This document shows positions 31,969 to 42,797 of a stretch of DNA of 64,000 nt, one piece after another (position 1 is the stretch's first letter; each line of letters starts with the position of its first letter). The translations under genes were made by a program, and so were the position numbers. Source of the stretch: Victivallis vadensis (GTDB taxonomy: Bacteria > Verrucomicrobiota > Lentisphaeria > Victivallales > Victivallaceae); contig NZ_QEKH01000001.1 in the NCBI RefSeq assembly GCF_003096415.1, positions 62,001 through 126,000 on the forward strand, read 5' to 3'. Under the pieces are notes generated by a model. That model was not told the DNA's origin. It ran no database searches and saw nothing but the letters and a program-made list of their open reading frames with translations.

Positions 31969-34900
31969 TCAGTCGGGATAATACAGCGGCGGCACCGCCC
32001 CGGCCGGATTGTAAGGCTCCTTCGTGTATTCGCTCCGGCGGCGGAACTTCAGCGGCACCGGCGGCTGCCAGTTCAGCCAGGAGGCCGGATCGGTGTCGCG
32101 CAGCTCGCTTTTCACCCCTTCGCCGTTGCCGTTGACCGCGGCGACCGCATACTCCCAGATCTTCCCCTGACAGGGGGCGGGATTGTCGGCGGAGCCGGGG
32201 AGACGGCGCGGCGGAACCACGCCGGGAGCCCGGTCGGTAAACTGCCGGTCCGGCCCGGAGTAGACCAATTTCCACACTTCCGTGCCGCGTTCGCGCCGGT
32301 AGAGTCGGTAGCCGGTCACGCCGAGGCATTCGCCCCAGGTTGCGCACACCTGACCGTCGCCAGGCTCCAGCAGCAGCCCGTCCGGGTGCTCCGGCGGCCG
32401 GTCCGTCACATACAGCGGATACAGCGGCGACGGCGGCGACATGCGGTTGCCGCGCAGCGCGGTCAGACGCAGATGCACCTTACGCCCGTTCGATAAATCC
32501 TTCACTTCCAGCGGCGAGGCGCTCCCCTCCGCCGCCGTCGTCCAGCTCGCACCGTTGTCGGAACTGATTTCGAGCCGGTAGCGGTCCGCGCCGCCCGCCG
32601 GATTGAAAAAGACCTTCGCGCCGCCGGAAAAGTTCTCCGTGCGCAGCAGCTCAGGACGGGCGGGAGCTGCGGTTCCGGCGGTGTACTCCCACATGTGCCG
32701 TCCGGGGGCAACCGCCTTGCCGTCGGCTTCGACGCCGTCGATATGGAGCCTGCCGGGAACTCCGCCGAAGTCGAATTCCACCGCCTGCGGAGCCGTTCCC
32801 GCCACTGAGATCACGCCGGAAAGCCCGCCCGACGCGGTCCGGGTCAGCCCGGCGGCGGCGAGGTCGCTGCCGATCCGGATGCCGAGCTTGCCGCTGCGCA
32901 GTTCGCCGCTGCCGAAAAGTGCGAGTTCCAGCGACTGATCGCGCCGGTCGCGGACCACTCCGGCGGAACCGGAGAAGCTAACTTGCTTATCCTGATAGTG
33001 CAGCGGGCGGGTGGAGCGGAAGAACAGGTCCTTCGACTCCGGCGTCTCCACCGGATACACTCCTTCCGGGTAACGTCCGGTCTTGCGGAAATCGTACAGC
33101 TTGTTTTTCAGGAACGGCAACTCCCGCTTCTGCATGGTCGGCAGCTTGAGTTTGCCCTTGCGGTGGGTGACCAGCACCAGATGATCGCCGTTTTTCGGGG
33201 TGCCGTCGCGCTGGAAGCCGCGCGCGCTCGGCGTTTCGACCTCGCGCCAGTGATCCTGCCGGATCGAAACCGGATTCAGGAACCAGAAATCCGGGAACTC
33301 CCCGTCTTTCGGAATAAACCAGCTGAACCGGGTGTTGCCGCGCACTTTGTCCAGCAGCACGAAATAGTCGCCGCCGACCAGCATCACCGAGCGCGATTCG
33401 TACTCCGGCCACGCATAGGCATCCTTTCCGCGACGCGATTCGATGGTCGCCAGCTGGGCCACTCCGAGGTCGAAGAGCGGCTTTTCCAGCACATTGCGGC
33501 CGAGCGCGCGGAAAGCGTGCTCCTTCATCACCGCCGCGCCGGAATAACCGTCCACATCGTTGGCCGTATGGTCGCCGGCATCCTCGCGCTCATGGCCGGT
33601 CCAGAGCCGCCCGCCGGCGACGTAGTAGAGCGCCCCGGTGGCCCCCTGCCCCGAATTGCCCCAGCGGTAGTTCGGGCCGTCATCCACCTGCGACAGATAG
33701 AGGAACACCTCGTCCGGCGTGCCGACGCCGTGCCGCAGGTTCACGCCGTAGCCGGTGTACTTGCTGCTGGCGAGTTCGGGCCGGGTGCCGCGGTTGCCGC
33801 CGATACGCGGTGCAAGATGGCTTTTGCCCCAGTCGGTCGAACCGGCGACCTCCTGAAACTCCTCGGCGTCGAGCCAGAGCAGATGTTCGGCGGTCAGCGG
33901 CGCGTAATTCCGCAAAAACCAGCCGAAATAACGGACCGTCTGCGGGATCGGCATGGTGGTGCCGGAGCCGTGTGCGCCCTGCGCCGGATAGTTCCGCCGC
34001 GCCCGCGCCTCCGTCAGCGGCGGCGGGATCGCCTCGCCGCTGCGGAAATTCTGCCGCCAGTAGGGATCGGGATTCAGCACCGGAGCGGTCACCGAATCGA
34101 CCATCCAGTTGCCCCGTTCGGCGGTCGCCGGAGTCGCCCAGCGGTTCACGCCGTCGGAGAGGAATCCGGCGATCTGGGCCGGCAGCGTCGGCGCGAGGTG
34201 CGCCCAGTTGTACACGCCGAAACTCTCCGTCCAGCGCCCGCCCCGGCTGCCGTATGCCTTCACCGCCGGACGGGTGAAGAAGACGGTGCTGACCTGCCAG
34301 TATTTCTGGAAATAGTCCCGCCACTCCTTCGCCATCGGATGCTCCGGGAAGAGATAGGCGACGTGCATCGGCATGGTCCAGCCGTCGGCTGCCATATTCG
34401 GGCACCCCGCCAGGCTCGAACGGATCGGGTGCATCGCGTCGTCGGTCAGCAGATAACCGGCGTAGAGTAGCAGCGCGTCGAGCCGTCGGCGGCTTTCCGG
34501 CGAAAGTTCCTCTGCAAAGCGCAGGTAACTCTCCGACAACATCCCGTACATATAGCGGTGCTGGATCGAATTCACGCCCGGCCAGGTGTTCAGCCCCTGC
34601 GGGTAGAAGACCAGGCTGGAATTCAGCACGAACTTCTCCATGTCGGCAGCGTCCTTGTACTTGCGCCCGTCGAGCGGGCCGGGATCGGGATGCTTCCCGT
34701 CATAGGTGAGCTGCCAATCCTTGACCCGGTTCAGGCTCTGCGGACCGTAGAGCTGGCCGAGCAGCTGGTTGTAGCGGAACCGGGTGGTCCTGTAGTTGAA
34801 GCGCACGTCGCCCGCCGGTTTCGGCACGTTTTTCCAGTAGTCGCGCTTCAGCGCCTCGACGAACTTTTCGCCTTTCGCGGCGGGCGCGTAGTTCACCGCC

Positions 34901-35964
34901 AGCGAACGGCCGCCGGTGGTCAGCGGGAAGCTCCACTCCAGCACGCCGTCACGGTAGCGGAAGCCGACCATCAGGTTCCGGGTCGGCTGCCAGATACCGT
35001 AGGCCGGGTCGAACCAGCGATTGTAATCACGCACGAAAATCCCCAGTTCATTCCCTTTTTCGGACCAGAAACTCGCGCACGGGAAAATTTCGCGCACGCC
35101 GTTGCCGCAGTAGGGGCCGAGCTTCATATACATCGGTTCGCCCGGCTGCTCCACCACGGTCGGGGACCAGTGCGGGTCCTCCTGGATCATCGCGGAAATC
35201 ATCGGTTCATCGATTTTCGGCCACGCGCCGGCGGCTTCATTCCAGTAGCTCGACTCGGTCGCGAAACGGTACTCGACCGGGAAGCCGGTCCAGCGCGCCG
35301 TCATCCGGATTCCGGCGTCAACGGGCAGATTCTCCATCTCCTCGTCGAAGTCGAAGAAATCGTAACCGGCCACGATCCGCAGCGTGACGCGGTAGACGCC
35401 GCCGTTCGCGAACTCATAGCTCAGCTGTTCGGTCCGGAAAAGCGGCCCGTTTTCGAGGGTCGCGCGCTTCAGCGACTTCACCGCGAGTTTCGGACTTTTG
35501 ATCACGCTTTCCCCGATCCAGCCGCCGTCGCCGATACGGAGTCCGGCGAAGGGGCCGGGAACGGTCTCGCCCGGCGCGAAGCCGCGCGCTTCCGGCAGCC
35601 GCAACTGAATCGCATCGAATTTCGGAGCGGATGCAGGCGTCCCGGCCTCCAGTGTGAAGTTCCGTTCCGCGCCGGAAGGCAGGTCGCCGAAGAAATTCAG
35701 CGTCGCCGACTCCGCCATGACCTGCGACCACTGGACCGGAACCGGTTTGCCCGCCGCGTCCTTCAGCACCAGCTTCGCAAGATCGGTGCCGGGCGCGAAG
35801 CGCACCGGATACGACAGCAGCGTACGCGGCCAACGGTAAACCGGAAAATTGATCGCATCCGCATAGTGAATCGGCAGCGGCCTGCCGTTCCAGAAAAGCT
35901 CCCCGCCCGCCGCCGCCAGCGACAGCAGCAGAACCGCCGGCGCGATAATCCTGAACAGTTTCAT
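31969..35964 (-). CDS. Very large secreted protein, putative polysaccharide-degrading enzyme with fibronectin III-like tail (module 2)
   Basis: A 1331-residue protein with a signal peptide (about 1-20). The first 400 residues are beta-rich. The middle (about 400-750) is Trp/Tyr-rich and helical, as in alpha/alpha-toroid enzymes. Then comes a beta-sandwich-like part with repeated VMLVGGDYFVLLDKV-type strands, like the C-terminal domains of heparinase-type and other polysaccharide lyases. The last 300 residues contain two fibronectin III-like modules (YRLEISSDNGASW, VTGYRLYRRERGTEVW). I cannot name a family with confidence. GGAGG lies before the ATG. It starts 3 bases after the heparinase-like gene stop and is the last gene of the module. 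Confidence 0.6.
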   Translation of the reverse strand: MKLFRIIAPAVLLLSLAAAGGELFWNGRPLPIHYADAINFPVYRWPRTLLSYPVRFAPGTDLAKLVLKDAAGKPVPVQWSQVMAESATLNFFGDLPSGAERNFTLEAGTPASAPKFDAIQLRLPEARGFAPGETVPGPFAGLRIGDGGWIGESVIKSPKLAVKSLKRATLENGPLFRTEQLSYEFANGGVYRVTLRIVAGYDFFDFDEEMENLPVDAGIRMTARWTGFPVEYRFATESSYWNEAAGAWPKIDEPMISAMIQEDPHWSPTVVEQPGEPMYMKLGPYCGNGVREIFPCASFWSEKGNELGIFVRDYNRWFDPAYGIWQPTRNLMVGFRYRDGVLEWSFPLTTGGRSLAVNYAPAAKGEKFVEALKRDYWKNVPKPAGDVRFNYRTTRFRYNQLLGQLYGPQSLNRVKDWQLTYDGKHPDPGPLDGRKYKDAADMEKFVLNSSLVFYPQGLNTWPGVNSIQHRYMYGMLSESYLRFAEELSPESRRRLDALLLYAGYLLTDDAMHPIRSSLAGCPNMAADGWTMPMHVAYLFPEHPMAKEWRDYFQKYWQVSTVFFTRPAVKAYGSRGGRWTESFGVYNWAHLAPTLPAQIAGFLSDGVNRWATPATAERGNWMVDSVTAPVLNPDPYWRQNFRSGEAIPPPLTEARARRNYPAQGAHGSGTTMPIPQTVRYFGWFLRNYAPLTAEHLLWLDAEEFQEVAGSTDWGKSHLAPRIGGNRGTRPELASSKYTGYGVNLRHGVGTPDEVFLYLSQVDDGPNYRWGNSGQGATGALYYVAGGRLWTGHEREDAGDHTANDVDGYSGAAVMKEHAFRALGRNVLEKPLFDLGVAQLATIESRRGKDAYAWPEYESRSVMLVGGDYFVLLDKVRGNTRFSWFIPKDGEFPDFWFLNPVSIRQDHWREVETPSARGFQRDGTPKNGDHLVLVTHRKGKLKLPTMQKRELPFLKNKLYDFRKTGRYPEGVYPVETPESKDLFFRSTRPLHYQDKQVSFSGSAGVVRDRRDQSLELALFGSGELRSGKLGIRIGSDLAAAGLTRTASGGLSGVISVAGTAPQAVEFDFGGVPGRLHIDGVEADGKAVAPGRHMWEYTAGTAAPARPELLRTENFSGGAKVFFNPAGGADRYRLEISSDNGASWTTAAEGSASPLEVKDLSNGRKVHLRLTALRGNRMSPPSPLYPLYVTDRPPEHPDGLLLEPGDGQVCATWGECLGVTGYRLYRRERGTEVWKLVYSGPDRQFTDRAPGVVPPRRLPGSADNPAPCQGKIWEYAVAAVNGNGEGVKSELRDTDPASWLNWQPPVPLKFRRRSEYTKEPYNPAGAVPPLYYPD

Positions 35965-35967
35965 TCT

Positions 35968-38331
35968 CTACCTCCGTTTTACTTCGGCACCGCGGCCGGT
36001 GATGGTTGCCTGAACTTTCCTGCCGGAACCGGGAGTTTCAAACTCCACTTTGACCGTGCCGTCCGCCGCCGCATCGAACCGGGCGGCACGGGCGGTCCGC
36101 GCCGGATCGTCCTCCGGCAGCAGCGGAAAAACCAGCTGCGCCATCGTGACCGGGGCGGAAGTGGTTTTCCGCCTGGAATAGGCGGTGAAGAAGGAGTTGT
36201 ACCTTTTCCCGCCGATCTTGTAAGCGTGCATATAACCCGGCGTGAACTCCTCCACGCCGCACTCCGTCCCGATGGGACGGTAAAACTTCACCAGCGTGCG
36301 CCGCTCCGGGCGGTCGACGCCGTCCACCTGCGGGAACCTCCCGTCGGACTCCGCCGCGAACCAGTCGTCCCCCTGCTCCGCTTTCGTATAGAGCTGCCAG
36401 AGCTGCCCGACCGTCCGCCCCGCGAACCGGGGAGCGGGCGTGAAACGGTCGACCACCGCCAGCACCCCTTCCTCCGTCAGCAGCATCCGGCGCTCCAGCC
36501 GGTTGCCCGGCCCCATGTAGTCGCGGAACACCACCCGGCCCCACGCATCGGAGCCGAGCTGCCTTACCTCGGCGGAGTCGACTTCGCACTCCAGCGCCGC
36601 ATTGCCGAAATCCATCCAGCGCCGGCACCAGCCGCGCAGATTGCAGTACGGCAGCGGACCGTCGTATTTGTAATCGAAGCGTACAAGGTCGTACTCCTTT
36701 TCCTTGACCGTCCTATTGCGGAACTCCGGCGGCAGGTCGCGGTTGACCACCTGCCCGTTGAAGATATTCCAGCCGACCCGCTGGGCATGAACGCCCTCGG
36801 TGCGGTCGTCGACGGTTTCGATGGAAATTTTCGGCAGGTTCCGGGTGTAGCGCGTCCAGAGGCCGGGCGACTCGAAGCCGTCGATCAACAGCGTTCCTCC
36901 GGTCCCTTCCAGCCGCAGGTTGTCGAAGGTGATGCTTTTCAGCGTCGGCTGGCGGAAGGTGCGGAAATCCAGCCGGTTGGTCAACCGGTACTCCCCTGCC
37001 CTTTCCGCCGGCTGCAGCCGGTTGACCGGAATGGTCATCGTATTCCAGACGCCCGGTTTCGGATGGCCGGGAAAACGGTCGAACGCCTCCTCCAGCCACA
37101 CCACATTCGCGTGGTTTCCACTGGTGGTGCCGCGCCGCCCGAGGTTGTGGAACAGCGCCGTGCCGCCCGCCTCGAAGTAGGCAATCGAAGGCCGGTGGAA
37201 TTCATGCGCGTGACTTCCCCGCGCATAGAGGTCGAGCATGATCATCGCGTCGCCCGGCTGCGAACCGGTGCGCAGAATCAGCTTATCCGGCACAGTCGGC
37301 CTGCCGTTCCCGCCGTATCCGGCGCGGTACTGCACCTGCGACAGGGCCGGAGCGGCGGGCTTCGCCGCGGAATGGTACGTGTCGAGTTCCATCAGCGGCA
37401 GCGCGCGGAAAATCAGGTCGTCGTCCGGCTTGCCGTTGTCGCGCTGCATGATCCGCCGGGCCTCGGCCGCGAACGACGGATCGTCGAACAGCCGCGCTCC
37501 GGCCTCCATCATCAGCACCACATCCAGCGGCAGCAGTTCGTGCTTGAAATAGCTGTCCCCGATCTCCGGGAAGATCACCGCCGGGCCGGCGAAATCACGC
37601 CAGCGGCTGAACTGGTTGCGGAACCCGGCATTTTTCCGCAATTCCTGCGTCCTGCCTTCGAGCGCCAGCAGTTCAAGGAAGAACGCGGTACCGAGAGGCG
37701 CGTAGTTGGTCGCATTTTCATTCAGGTCGCCGTTGGCGAGGATGCGGTCGGCAAACTCCTTCGCCAGTTCCCGGATCTCCCGGACCGGCAATCCCTTTTC
37801 CGTAGCAAACACGATCGCCAGCGCATCGGCGGCGACCATCTCCGCCTGATGGATATTGTGATCCCACAGTTCTTCGGCAAAGAGCCTGCCGTCTTTGTTG
37901 CGTCCGTAATAGTGATTCAGATAAGCGCGGGCCAGTTCCAGCGTCCGCGCCCGCCTTTCGCCGGTCAGCAGCCCGTCCCGGTCCAGCCGCCACGTCAGAA
38001 GCGCCCACGGCCGGGTCAGGTGGAAATCCGAACCGCGCCCGGTGACCGGCTTCATCGCCGGAAACCGGTCGTACATCTCCACGCCGAGCTTCACGAACTC
38101 CGGCTCCGCCGCCGCTTTTCCATAACGGTAACAAAGCTCCGCCTGCGTGATCATCGAAGTCGCGTTGAAACGCGGATCGGCCCGGTTCGGCCGTTTCGGC
38201 TGCGGTTTGCACAATGTCTCCGCCGTCATCCGGGCGCGTTTCGCAAAAAGCGGCAGATAATCATGCTTTGAGCTTTCGATCGCGCCGAGCGAAAGAGCGG
38301 CGCACAACACCGGTAATATCCACTGTTTCAT
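35968..38331 (-). CDS. Secreted heparinase II/III-like protein (module 2)
   Basis: A 787-residue protein with a short signal peptide (about 1-17). The first 330 residues form a helical region rich in paired helices (toroid-like). The following sandwich-like region begins near GDAMIMLDLYARGSHAHEFHRP (about 355-380), closely resembling the His-rich active-site entrance of heparinase II/III-family lyases, where the usual motif is GHAHxD. It probably cleaves an acidic or substituted polysaccharide outside the cytoplasm; beta-elimination chemistry and substrate are inferred, not shown. It lies 2 bases after the pseudopilin gene. Confidence 0.7.
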   Translation of the reverse strand: MKQWILPVLCAALSLGAIESSKHDYLPLFAKRARMTAETLCKPQPKRPNRADPRFNATSMITQAELCYRYGKAAAEPEFVKLGVEMYDRFPAMKPVTGRGSDFHLTRPWALLTWRLDRDGLLTGERRARTLELARAYLNHYYGRNKDGRLFAEELWDHNIHQAEMVAADALAIVFATEKGLPVREIRELAKEFADRILANGDLNENATNYAPLGTAFFLELLALEGRTQELRKNAGFRNQFSRWRDFAGPAVIFPEIGDSYFKHELLPLDVVLMMEAGARLFDDPSFAAEARRIMQRDNGKPDDDLIFRALPLMELDTYHSAAKPAAPALSQVQYRAGYGGNGRPTVPDKLILRTGSQPGDAMIMLDLYARGSHAHEFHRPSIAYFEAGGTALFHNLGRRGTTSGNHANVVWLEEAFDRFPGHPKPGVWNTMTIPVNRLQPAERAGEYRLTNRLDFRTFRQPTLKSITFDNLRLEGTGGTLLIDGFESPGLWTRYTRNLPKISIETVDDRTEGVHAQRVGWNIFNGQVVNRDLPPEFRNRTVKEKEYDLVRFDYKYDGPLPYCNLRGWCRRWMDFGNAALECEVDSAEVRQLGSDAWGRVVFRDYMGPGNRLERRMLLTEEGVLAVVDRFTPAPRFAGRTVGQLWQLYTKAEQGDDWFAAESDGRFPQVDGVDRPERRTLVKFYRPIGTECGVEEFTPGYMHAYKIGGKRYNSFFTAYSRRKTTSAPVTMAQLVFPLLPEDDPARTARAARFDAAADGTVKVEFETPGSGRKVQATITGRGAEVKRR

Positions 38332-38333
38332 AA

Positions 38334-39152
38334 TCAGTCTCCGCTGCGCGCCGTCCAGCGGCCGATGCCGCCGTTGCGCGGGAAGTTGGCATCCTGTTTG
38401 GCCAGCCGGTCGGCCGGTTCCGCGGCGGAAAGCATCTGCACGTGTCCGTCCGCCATCACGAACGGCTGCGGCGCCCAGAGCTTTTTGTCGTTATGGCGGC
38501 CGGTGTACATCACGAAACCGTAGGTCGCATCATCCCGGTCGCGCCAGATGTTGTAGTTGCGTCCGCCCGAACTCAGGTTCGGATAAAGGTGAAAGGCGAC
38601 GTTCGCGACAATCGCATCGGCGTACATCCAGGTATCCCCGGCCACGCGCGACATCTTCTGCCCGAACTTCAGCCCGAACATATTGTCGCGCATCGCGTCG
38701 GACTTCCCCTGCCAATCCTTCACATCCTTGTACAGAACATTCGGACTGTAGGAAAGCGTACCGTAAACCTTGTTGCCGTCCCCGGCGACAAACGCATTCC
38801 GGTAATTCCGCTTGATGTTGTTGTCCCCCGGACAAGCCCAGACTTTAGGGCTGACCAGATGCCTGGTATCGTACAATGCCCTCACGTAGGTGATATGAGC
38901 GGTATCTCTGGCGGTATTCGTATCATGTCCGTCATTCCATGAAGCACATCCGGCGCACAGCGGCGGCAGATAGTCGAAGTCGTTGGTGTAGGCGACGGTC
39001 GCCAGCCCGATCTGTTTCAGATTGCTGATGCAGCTGGCCAGCTGCGCCCGCTCCCGCGCCTTGTTCAAAGCCGGCAGCAGCATCCCAGCCAGAATGGCGA
39101 TGATGGCAACTACGACCAGCAGCTCGATTAAGGTAAAACTTCGCTTCTTCAT
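38334..39152 (-). CDS. Prepilin-like pseudopilin (module 2)
   Basis: A 272-residue protein with FTLIELL at 6-12, a hydrophobic helix to about residue 27 and [13 protein letters not shown]. The residue before Phe is Ser5, not Gly, although the conserved Glu is present. The body contains SNLKQIGLA, a GRHNDKK segment and MADGHVQM near the C-terminus, the DG-containing end typical of this pseudopilin group. Its ATG overlaps the stop of the sodium-symporter fusion by 4 bases, and its stop lies 2 bases before the heparinase-like gene. It is therefore translated in the same operon as the enzymes it accompanies. Its exact task is unknown. Confidence 0.87.
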   Translation of the reverse strand: MKKRSFTLIELLVVVAIIAILAGMLLPALNKARERAQLASCISNLKQIGLATVAYTNDFDYLPPLCAGCASWNDGHDTNTARDTAHITYVRALYDTRHLVSPKVWACPGDNNIKRNYRNAFVAGDGNKVYGTLSYSPNVLYKDVKDWQGKSDAMRDNMFGLKFGQKMSRVAGDTWMYADAIVANVAFHLYPNLSSGGRNYNIWRDRDDATYGFVMYTGRHNDKKLWAPQPFVMADGHVQMLSAAEPADRLAKQDANFPRNGGIGRWTARSGD

Positions 39153-41740
39153 GCTTCGGTTCCTCCCTGTTCAGTAGGTGTGAAAACGGTTAGTCCGGTA
39201 AGATCTTTGCGGCTTCCGCCGGTGAGTACGCTGACCAGATAGCCGACCGCAAAGGCGGCGATCAATGCGAGCGCCGGATAGTACACAAACGAGATATCGG
39301 TGTATTCCTGAATGAAGTACACCACCGCCATCGACACGATCCAGCCGGCGATCACCCCGGCGGTGTTCCCCCGCTTCGTCAGCATCCCCAGCATGAAAAT
39401 GCTCGGAAAACCGCCGATCAGCAGCGCCGTGACCTTGGAGAAGGAAACCCACAGCGAACCGGCGTCGAAGGTCGCGAACACCACCGCCGCCAGCGTGCCG
39501 AGCGCCCCGGCGAGGAAGGTGAAAAAGCGGCTGAAAAAGAGCAATGCCTTTTCGGAACACTCCGGCTTCCACACCTTCAGAAAGTCGGTGACCAGCACCG
39601 CGCCGACCGAATTCATCCCGGCGTCGATCGTGGACATCGACGCGGCGACGATGCCGATGATCAGCAATCCGCGGATTCCGGCGGGCAGGCTCTCCACGAT
39701 GAACTGCGGGAACGCCGAATCCGGCGCCAGCGTCGGATCGAACAATCCGGGATTCTGGTAGAAGAATACGAACAGTCCGACTCCGATGATCCACATCGCC
39801 GACTGCACCGGCAGCGCGAGCAGGAAGTTCCAGACCGTCACCTGTTTGGCCTCGCGCACATCCTTCACCGCCATCACCCGCTGGATGAAGCCCTGGTCGG
39901 ACATCCCGTTGAACATGGTCAGGGGAGTTGTCAGCAGACAGAGCCACACCGTCGGCATCGTCCAGTCCCATGAGAAGTCGTACATCGTCCATTTGTCGTA
40001 CTTCGCGGCCACGTCGATGAAGCCGGAAATTCCCCCGTCCGCGCCGCAGACCATCAGCACCATGCACAGAAGCGCGCCGCCGGTCATGATGATGAACTGG
40101 AATACGTCGCACCACGCGACCGAGTTGATCCCGCCGATCACCGTGTACAGCGTCGCGATCGCACCGGTCAGGATGATGCAGATGTAGACGTTCAAGCCGG
40201 TCACCGCCGCGATCGCCATTGCGGGCAGCAGCGTCACCACCCCGAGCCGGATGAACACCAGCGAAATCACGAACAGCGCCGATGCGAACTGCCGGATGCC
40301 CCGCGCGAACCGCGCGTCGAGATATTCGTAGCAGCTGACGATATTGAGCTTGCGCACCAGCGGAATGATGAAAACCGCGCTGAGCACCGCCGGGATGATT
40401 CCCCAGAACAGCATTCCCCAGTACAGCAGATTGCTCTGGTAAGCCATCGCGGGCAGCGCCATCATCGTGATGCCGCTGGCTCCGGCGGCCTGCGCGCTGA
40501 TCGCGGCGACCCACATCGGCATCTTATGGCCGCCGACGAAGTAATCGGAGCTGTCCTTCCCCTTCCGGGCGAAATGCAAACCGATCCAGACCAGCAGCGC
40601 CAGATAAGCGCCGATCAACGAATAATCCACCCAGTTCAGGCTGCTCTTTTCAACCCGGTAGCCGGAAAAACGCACCAGCGGTTCCCCGGCCTGCCCCGTT
40701 CCGAAAAACAGCACGCCCGGCTCGCTGATGTTTCGTCCCCCCGCCCCGGTCAGCACCCGGGCGAATTCGGCGGCGCACTCCGCCATCGCCGCCTCCGGCG
40801 GCAGCGGCACTTCAAAGAAGCGGTCGGTCACATTGCTGTAAACCAGCATCGTATCCCGCACCGGAGCGGGAGCGAACAGCGCGGCGAAGGAATCCGCGGA
40901 CGGCGTGCTCCGCAGTCCGGCAAAGCCGTAGTGGGTCACACCGAGCCGGAAGCCGCAGGAACCGCCGAGCGGCGCCGGAGCGGGCGCACACTCCCGCCAC
41001 CCCGCATCCTTCCAGCCGCCGGTTTTCAGGCGCCAGATCGAGCTTGAAGCGGTCAGAGTGCCGTCCGGGTTGGCCGTCCAGCCGCCGAACAGGGTCAGCA
41101 GCCCGTTCTGGCTGCTCAGGAAAGGCAGGATGCGCCCCTGACCGGACTCGGGCGCTCCCTCATCCGCCTCCCAGCGCGCTTGCGGCAGGGCCGGATCGTA
41201 CACATAGATTTTCCGGTTGACCCGCAATGGTTTGAGAGAAGTCACGCCGCCCGCCAGATAATATCTGCCTTCAAATTTCGCCATTCCCGCCGCCGCGATC
41301 CCCTCCGGCAGCTCCGGCAGCGGCTCCGACTTCAGGATATCCCCCTGCGGGTGAAGCAGCTGCGCTTTGCGGCTCAACGCGCCGTCCGGCTCCAGCCCGC
41401 CCGCCATCACGATCGCGGAACCGGTCCCGGCAAAAGCCGCCAGCGGCCGGATTCGGACTGTGCTTTTCAGCGGACGGCGCTCCTGTGCGTTGCGGGAAAT
41501 CTCCAGGATCGTTTCCGAACCGGGAGCGGAAGCGAGCTTCCCCGCCTCCGGCTGCGCCGCAAAACCGCCCAGCCGGATCACCCGGCCATCGAACGCAACC
41601 GCACTCGAACCGATCCCGGCCGCCGGAACCGGGTGCGTACCGTGGGTGACGACCGTCATGCGCCCGGCTTCCGCCGCCGGAACCGGCAGCATCGTCAGCA
41701 GAGCGGCCAGCAATCCCCAATACTTCATTTGCAACTTCAT
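39149..41740 (-). CDS. Kelch-domain/sodium:solute symporter fusion protein (module 2)
   Basis: An 863-residue protein from the ATG at 41740 (CAGGA seven bases upstream). A signal peptide (about 1-26) is followed by about 340 residues of Kelch-like beta-propeller blades ([41 protein letters not shown]). The rest (about 375-850) is a sodium:solute symporter with some thirteen helices and the [15 protein letters not shown] start typical of the SSSF family. NanM-type Kelch proteins are sugar mutarotases, so the outer propeller may bind or epimerise a sugar before uptake. It lies 43 bases downstream of the lacI gene and overlaps the pseudopilin gene by 4 bases. The transported sugar is unknown. 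Confidence 0.85.
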   Translation of the reverse strand: MKLQMKYWGLLAALLTMLPVPAAEAGRMTVVTHGTHPVPAAGIGSSAVAFDGRVIRLGGFAAQPEAGKLASAPGSETILEISRNAQERRPLKSTVRIRPLAAFAGTGSAIVMAGGLEPDGALSRKAQLLHPQGDILKSEPLPELPEGIAAAGMAKFEGRYYLAGGVTSLKPLRVNRKIYVYDPALPQARWEADEGAPESGQGRILPFLSSQNGLLTLFGGWTANPDGTLTASSSIWRLKTGGWKDAGWRECAPAPAPLGGSCGFRLGVTHYGFAGLRSTPSADSFAALFAPAPVRDTMLVYSNVTDRFFEVPLPPEAAMAECAAEFARVLTGAGGRNISEPGVLFFGTGQAGEPLVRFSGYRVEKSSLNWVDYSLIGAYLALLVWIGLHFARKGKDSSDYFVGGHKMPMWVAAISAQAAGASGITMMALPAMAYQSNLLYWGMLFWGIIPAVLSAVFIIPLVRKLNIVSCYEYLDARFARGIRQFASALFVISLVFIRLGVVTLLPAMAIAAVTGLNVYICIILTGAIATLYTVIGGINSVAWCDVFQFIIMTGGALLCMVLMVCGADGGISGFIDVAAKYDKWTMYDFSWDWTMPTVWLCLLTTPLTMFNGMSDQGFIQRVMAVKDVREAKQVTVWNFLLALPVQSAMWIIGVGLFVFFYQNPGLFDPTLAPDSAFPQFIVESLPAGIRGLLIIGIVAASMSTIDAGMNSVGAVLVTDFLKVWKPECSEKALLFFSRFFTFLAGALGTLAAVVFATFDAGSLWVSFSKVTALLIGGFPSIFMLGMLTKRGNTAGVIAGWIVSMAVVYFIQEYTDISFVYYPALALIAAFAVGYLVSVLTGGSRKDLTGLTVFTPTEQGGTEA

Positions 41741-41783
41741 GATGATTCCTGCGATTTCAACAGACATAAGGCAAATTTGCCGG

Positions 41784-42755
41784 TTATTTCCGGAACAGCC
41801 GGGGCAGCAGCACGAGCTGGCAATTCTCCACCGGAATACTCCCGCTTGAAAGCAGAATCCCCTGCCGGATCAACTCCGGGCCGCGCATATCCAGATAGTG
41901 AAATCCGGGTGTCTGCATCGCCGCCGGGCTGTACTCCGTGACGAAACACTCGTAATCCCGCCCGAGCCGCAGCGTTTCGCAGGGGATCCGCTTCATCACA
42001 TCCTGCTCGAAACTGCTTTTCCGGAAGCCGACGACGGCGGTTTTGCCGCCTCCCTTTGCCAGCTCCGCGCGCAGCTCATCCGCCATCGATTCGCGCTGAC
42101 CGGCCAGCTGCCGGCACGGCACCTGCCGCGACGCCGCCAGAAAACTCAGATAGGAGACTTCCTCCCGCTGAAGCGAGGAAGAAACCGTCTCCTTTTCCAC
42201 ATCGAGGATCAGGAGTTCCCGGCAGCCGCTCCGCAGCGCCGCATCCATCAGCAGCTGCACTCCCATCACGGCATTCGGCAACACCTGAATCCCGATGTCG
42301 GTGTTGTTCTCGAAACCGTAGAGGATGATGTTGCGGGTGTTGCGCAGCTGGGAGCACTTCTGCAACTGGTCCGAACAGTACGACTTGATGAAAAACACAT
42401 CGATATCCATCGTGGAAATCGATTCCGGCAACCCGCCGTCCTCCGACAGGCGCGACACCTGCAATGAAGCGTTGTACTGCTGGGCATACTGTTCAAGCAC
42501 CTCGATCGTGCTCAGGTCCAGATCGGTATAGGAATAGGAACGGAAGGTGTACGGCAGCAGGAAGCACCAGTTCAGCCTTTTCCCTCTGGCGCGCCGCCTG
42601 ACCGGCTGATAATCGAGCTCTCTGGCGATTTTCCGAATCCGGGCCGTCGTTTCCGGCGAAATCGCAGGGCTGTTGTTCAGCGCCAGGGAAACGGCCCCCT
42701 TGGAAACCCCAGCCTGCTGCGCCACATCCATGATGGTAATCCGGCTCTTGATCAT
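41784..42755 (-). CDS. LacI-family transcriptional regulator (module 2)
   Basis: A 323-residue repressor from the ATG at 42755 (AGGGGG five bases upstream). The DNA-binding helices (TIMDVAQQAGVSKGAVSLALN, about 7-27) are followed by a hinge and a ligand-binding domain. The effector domain is divergent: GLALLNNS-like motifs are lacking, but an NTRNIILYGFENN segment and a C-terminal LLPRLF tail are present. It is the first gene of a five-gene minus-strand unit that encodes a transporter, a pseudopilin and two secreted enzymes. A CG-centred palindrome (CATTCGAATG) lies inside its promoter spacer, suggesting autoregulation. The inducer is unknown. Confidence 0.9.
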   Translation of the reverse strand: MIKSRITIMDVAQQAGVSKGAVSLALNNSPAISPETTARIRKIARELDYQPVRRRARGKRLNWCFLLPYTFRSYSYTDLDLSTIEVLEQYAQQYNASLQVSRLSEDGGLPESISTMDIDVFFIKSYCSDQLQKCSQLRNTRNIILYGFENNTDIGIQVLPNAVMGVQLLMDAALRSGCRELLILDVEKETVSSSLQREEVSYLSFLAASRQVPCRQLAGQRESMADELRAELAKGGGKTAVVGFRKSSFEQDVMKRIPCETLRLGRDYECFVTEYSPAAMQTPGFHYLDMRGPELIRQGILLSSGSIPVENCQLVLLPRLFRK

Positions 42756-42797
42756 AAATCCCCCTGTGGTTGTCCGTATATTTTCTTTCTGCCTATA

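Noticed and set aside
34558-38271. A 1237-codon open frame antisense to the heparinase-like and large secreted genes
   Set aside because: High-GC coding DNA leaves long stop-free antisense frames. This one has Arg/His/Gly-rich random composition, no ribosome-binding site and no domain, while the opposite strand encodes signal peptides and conserved motifs.
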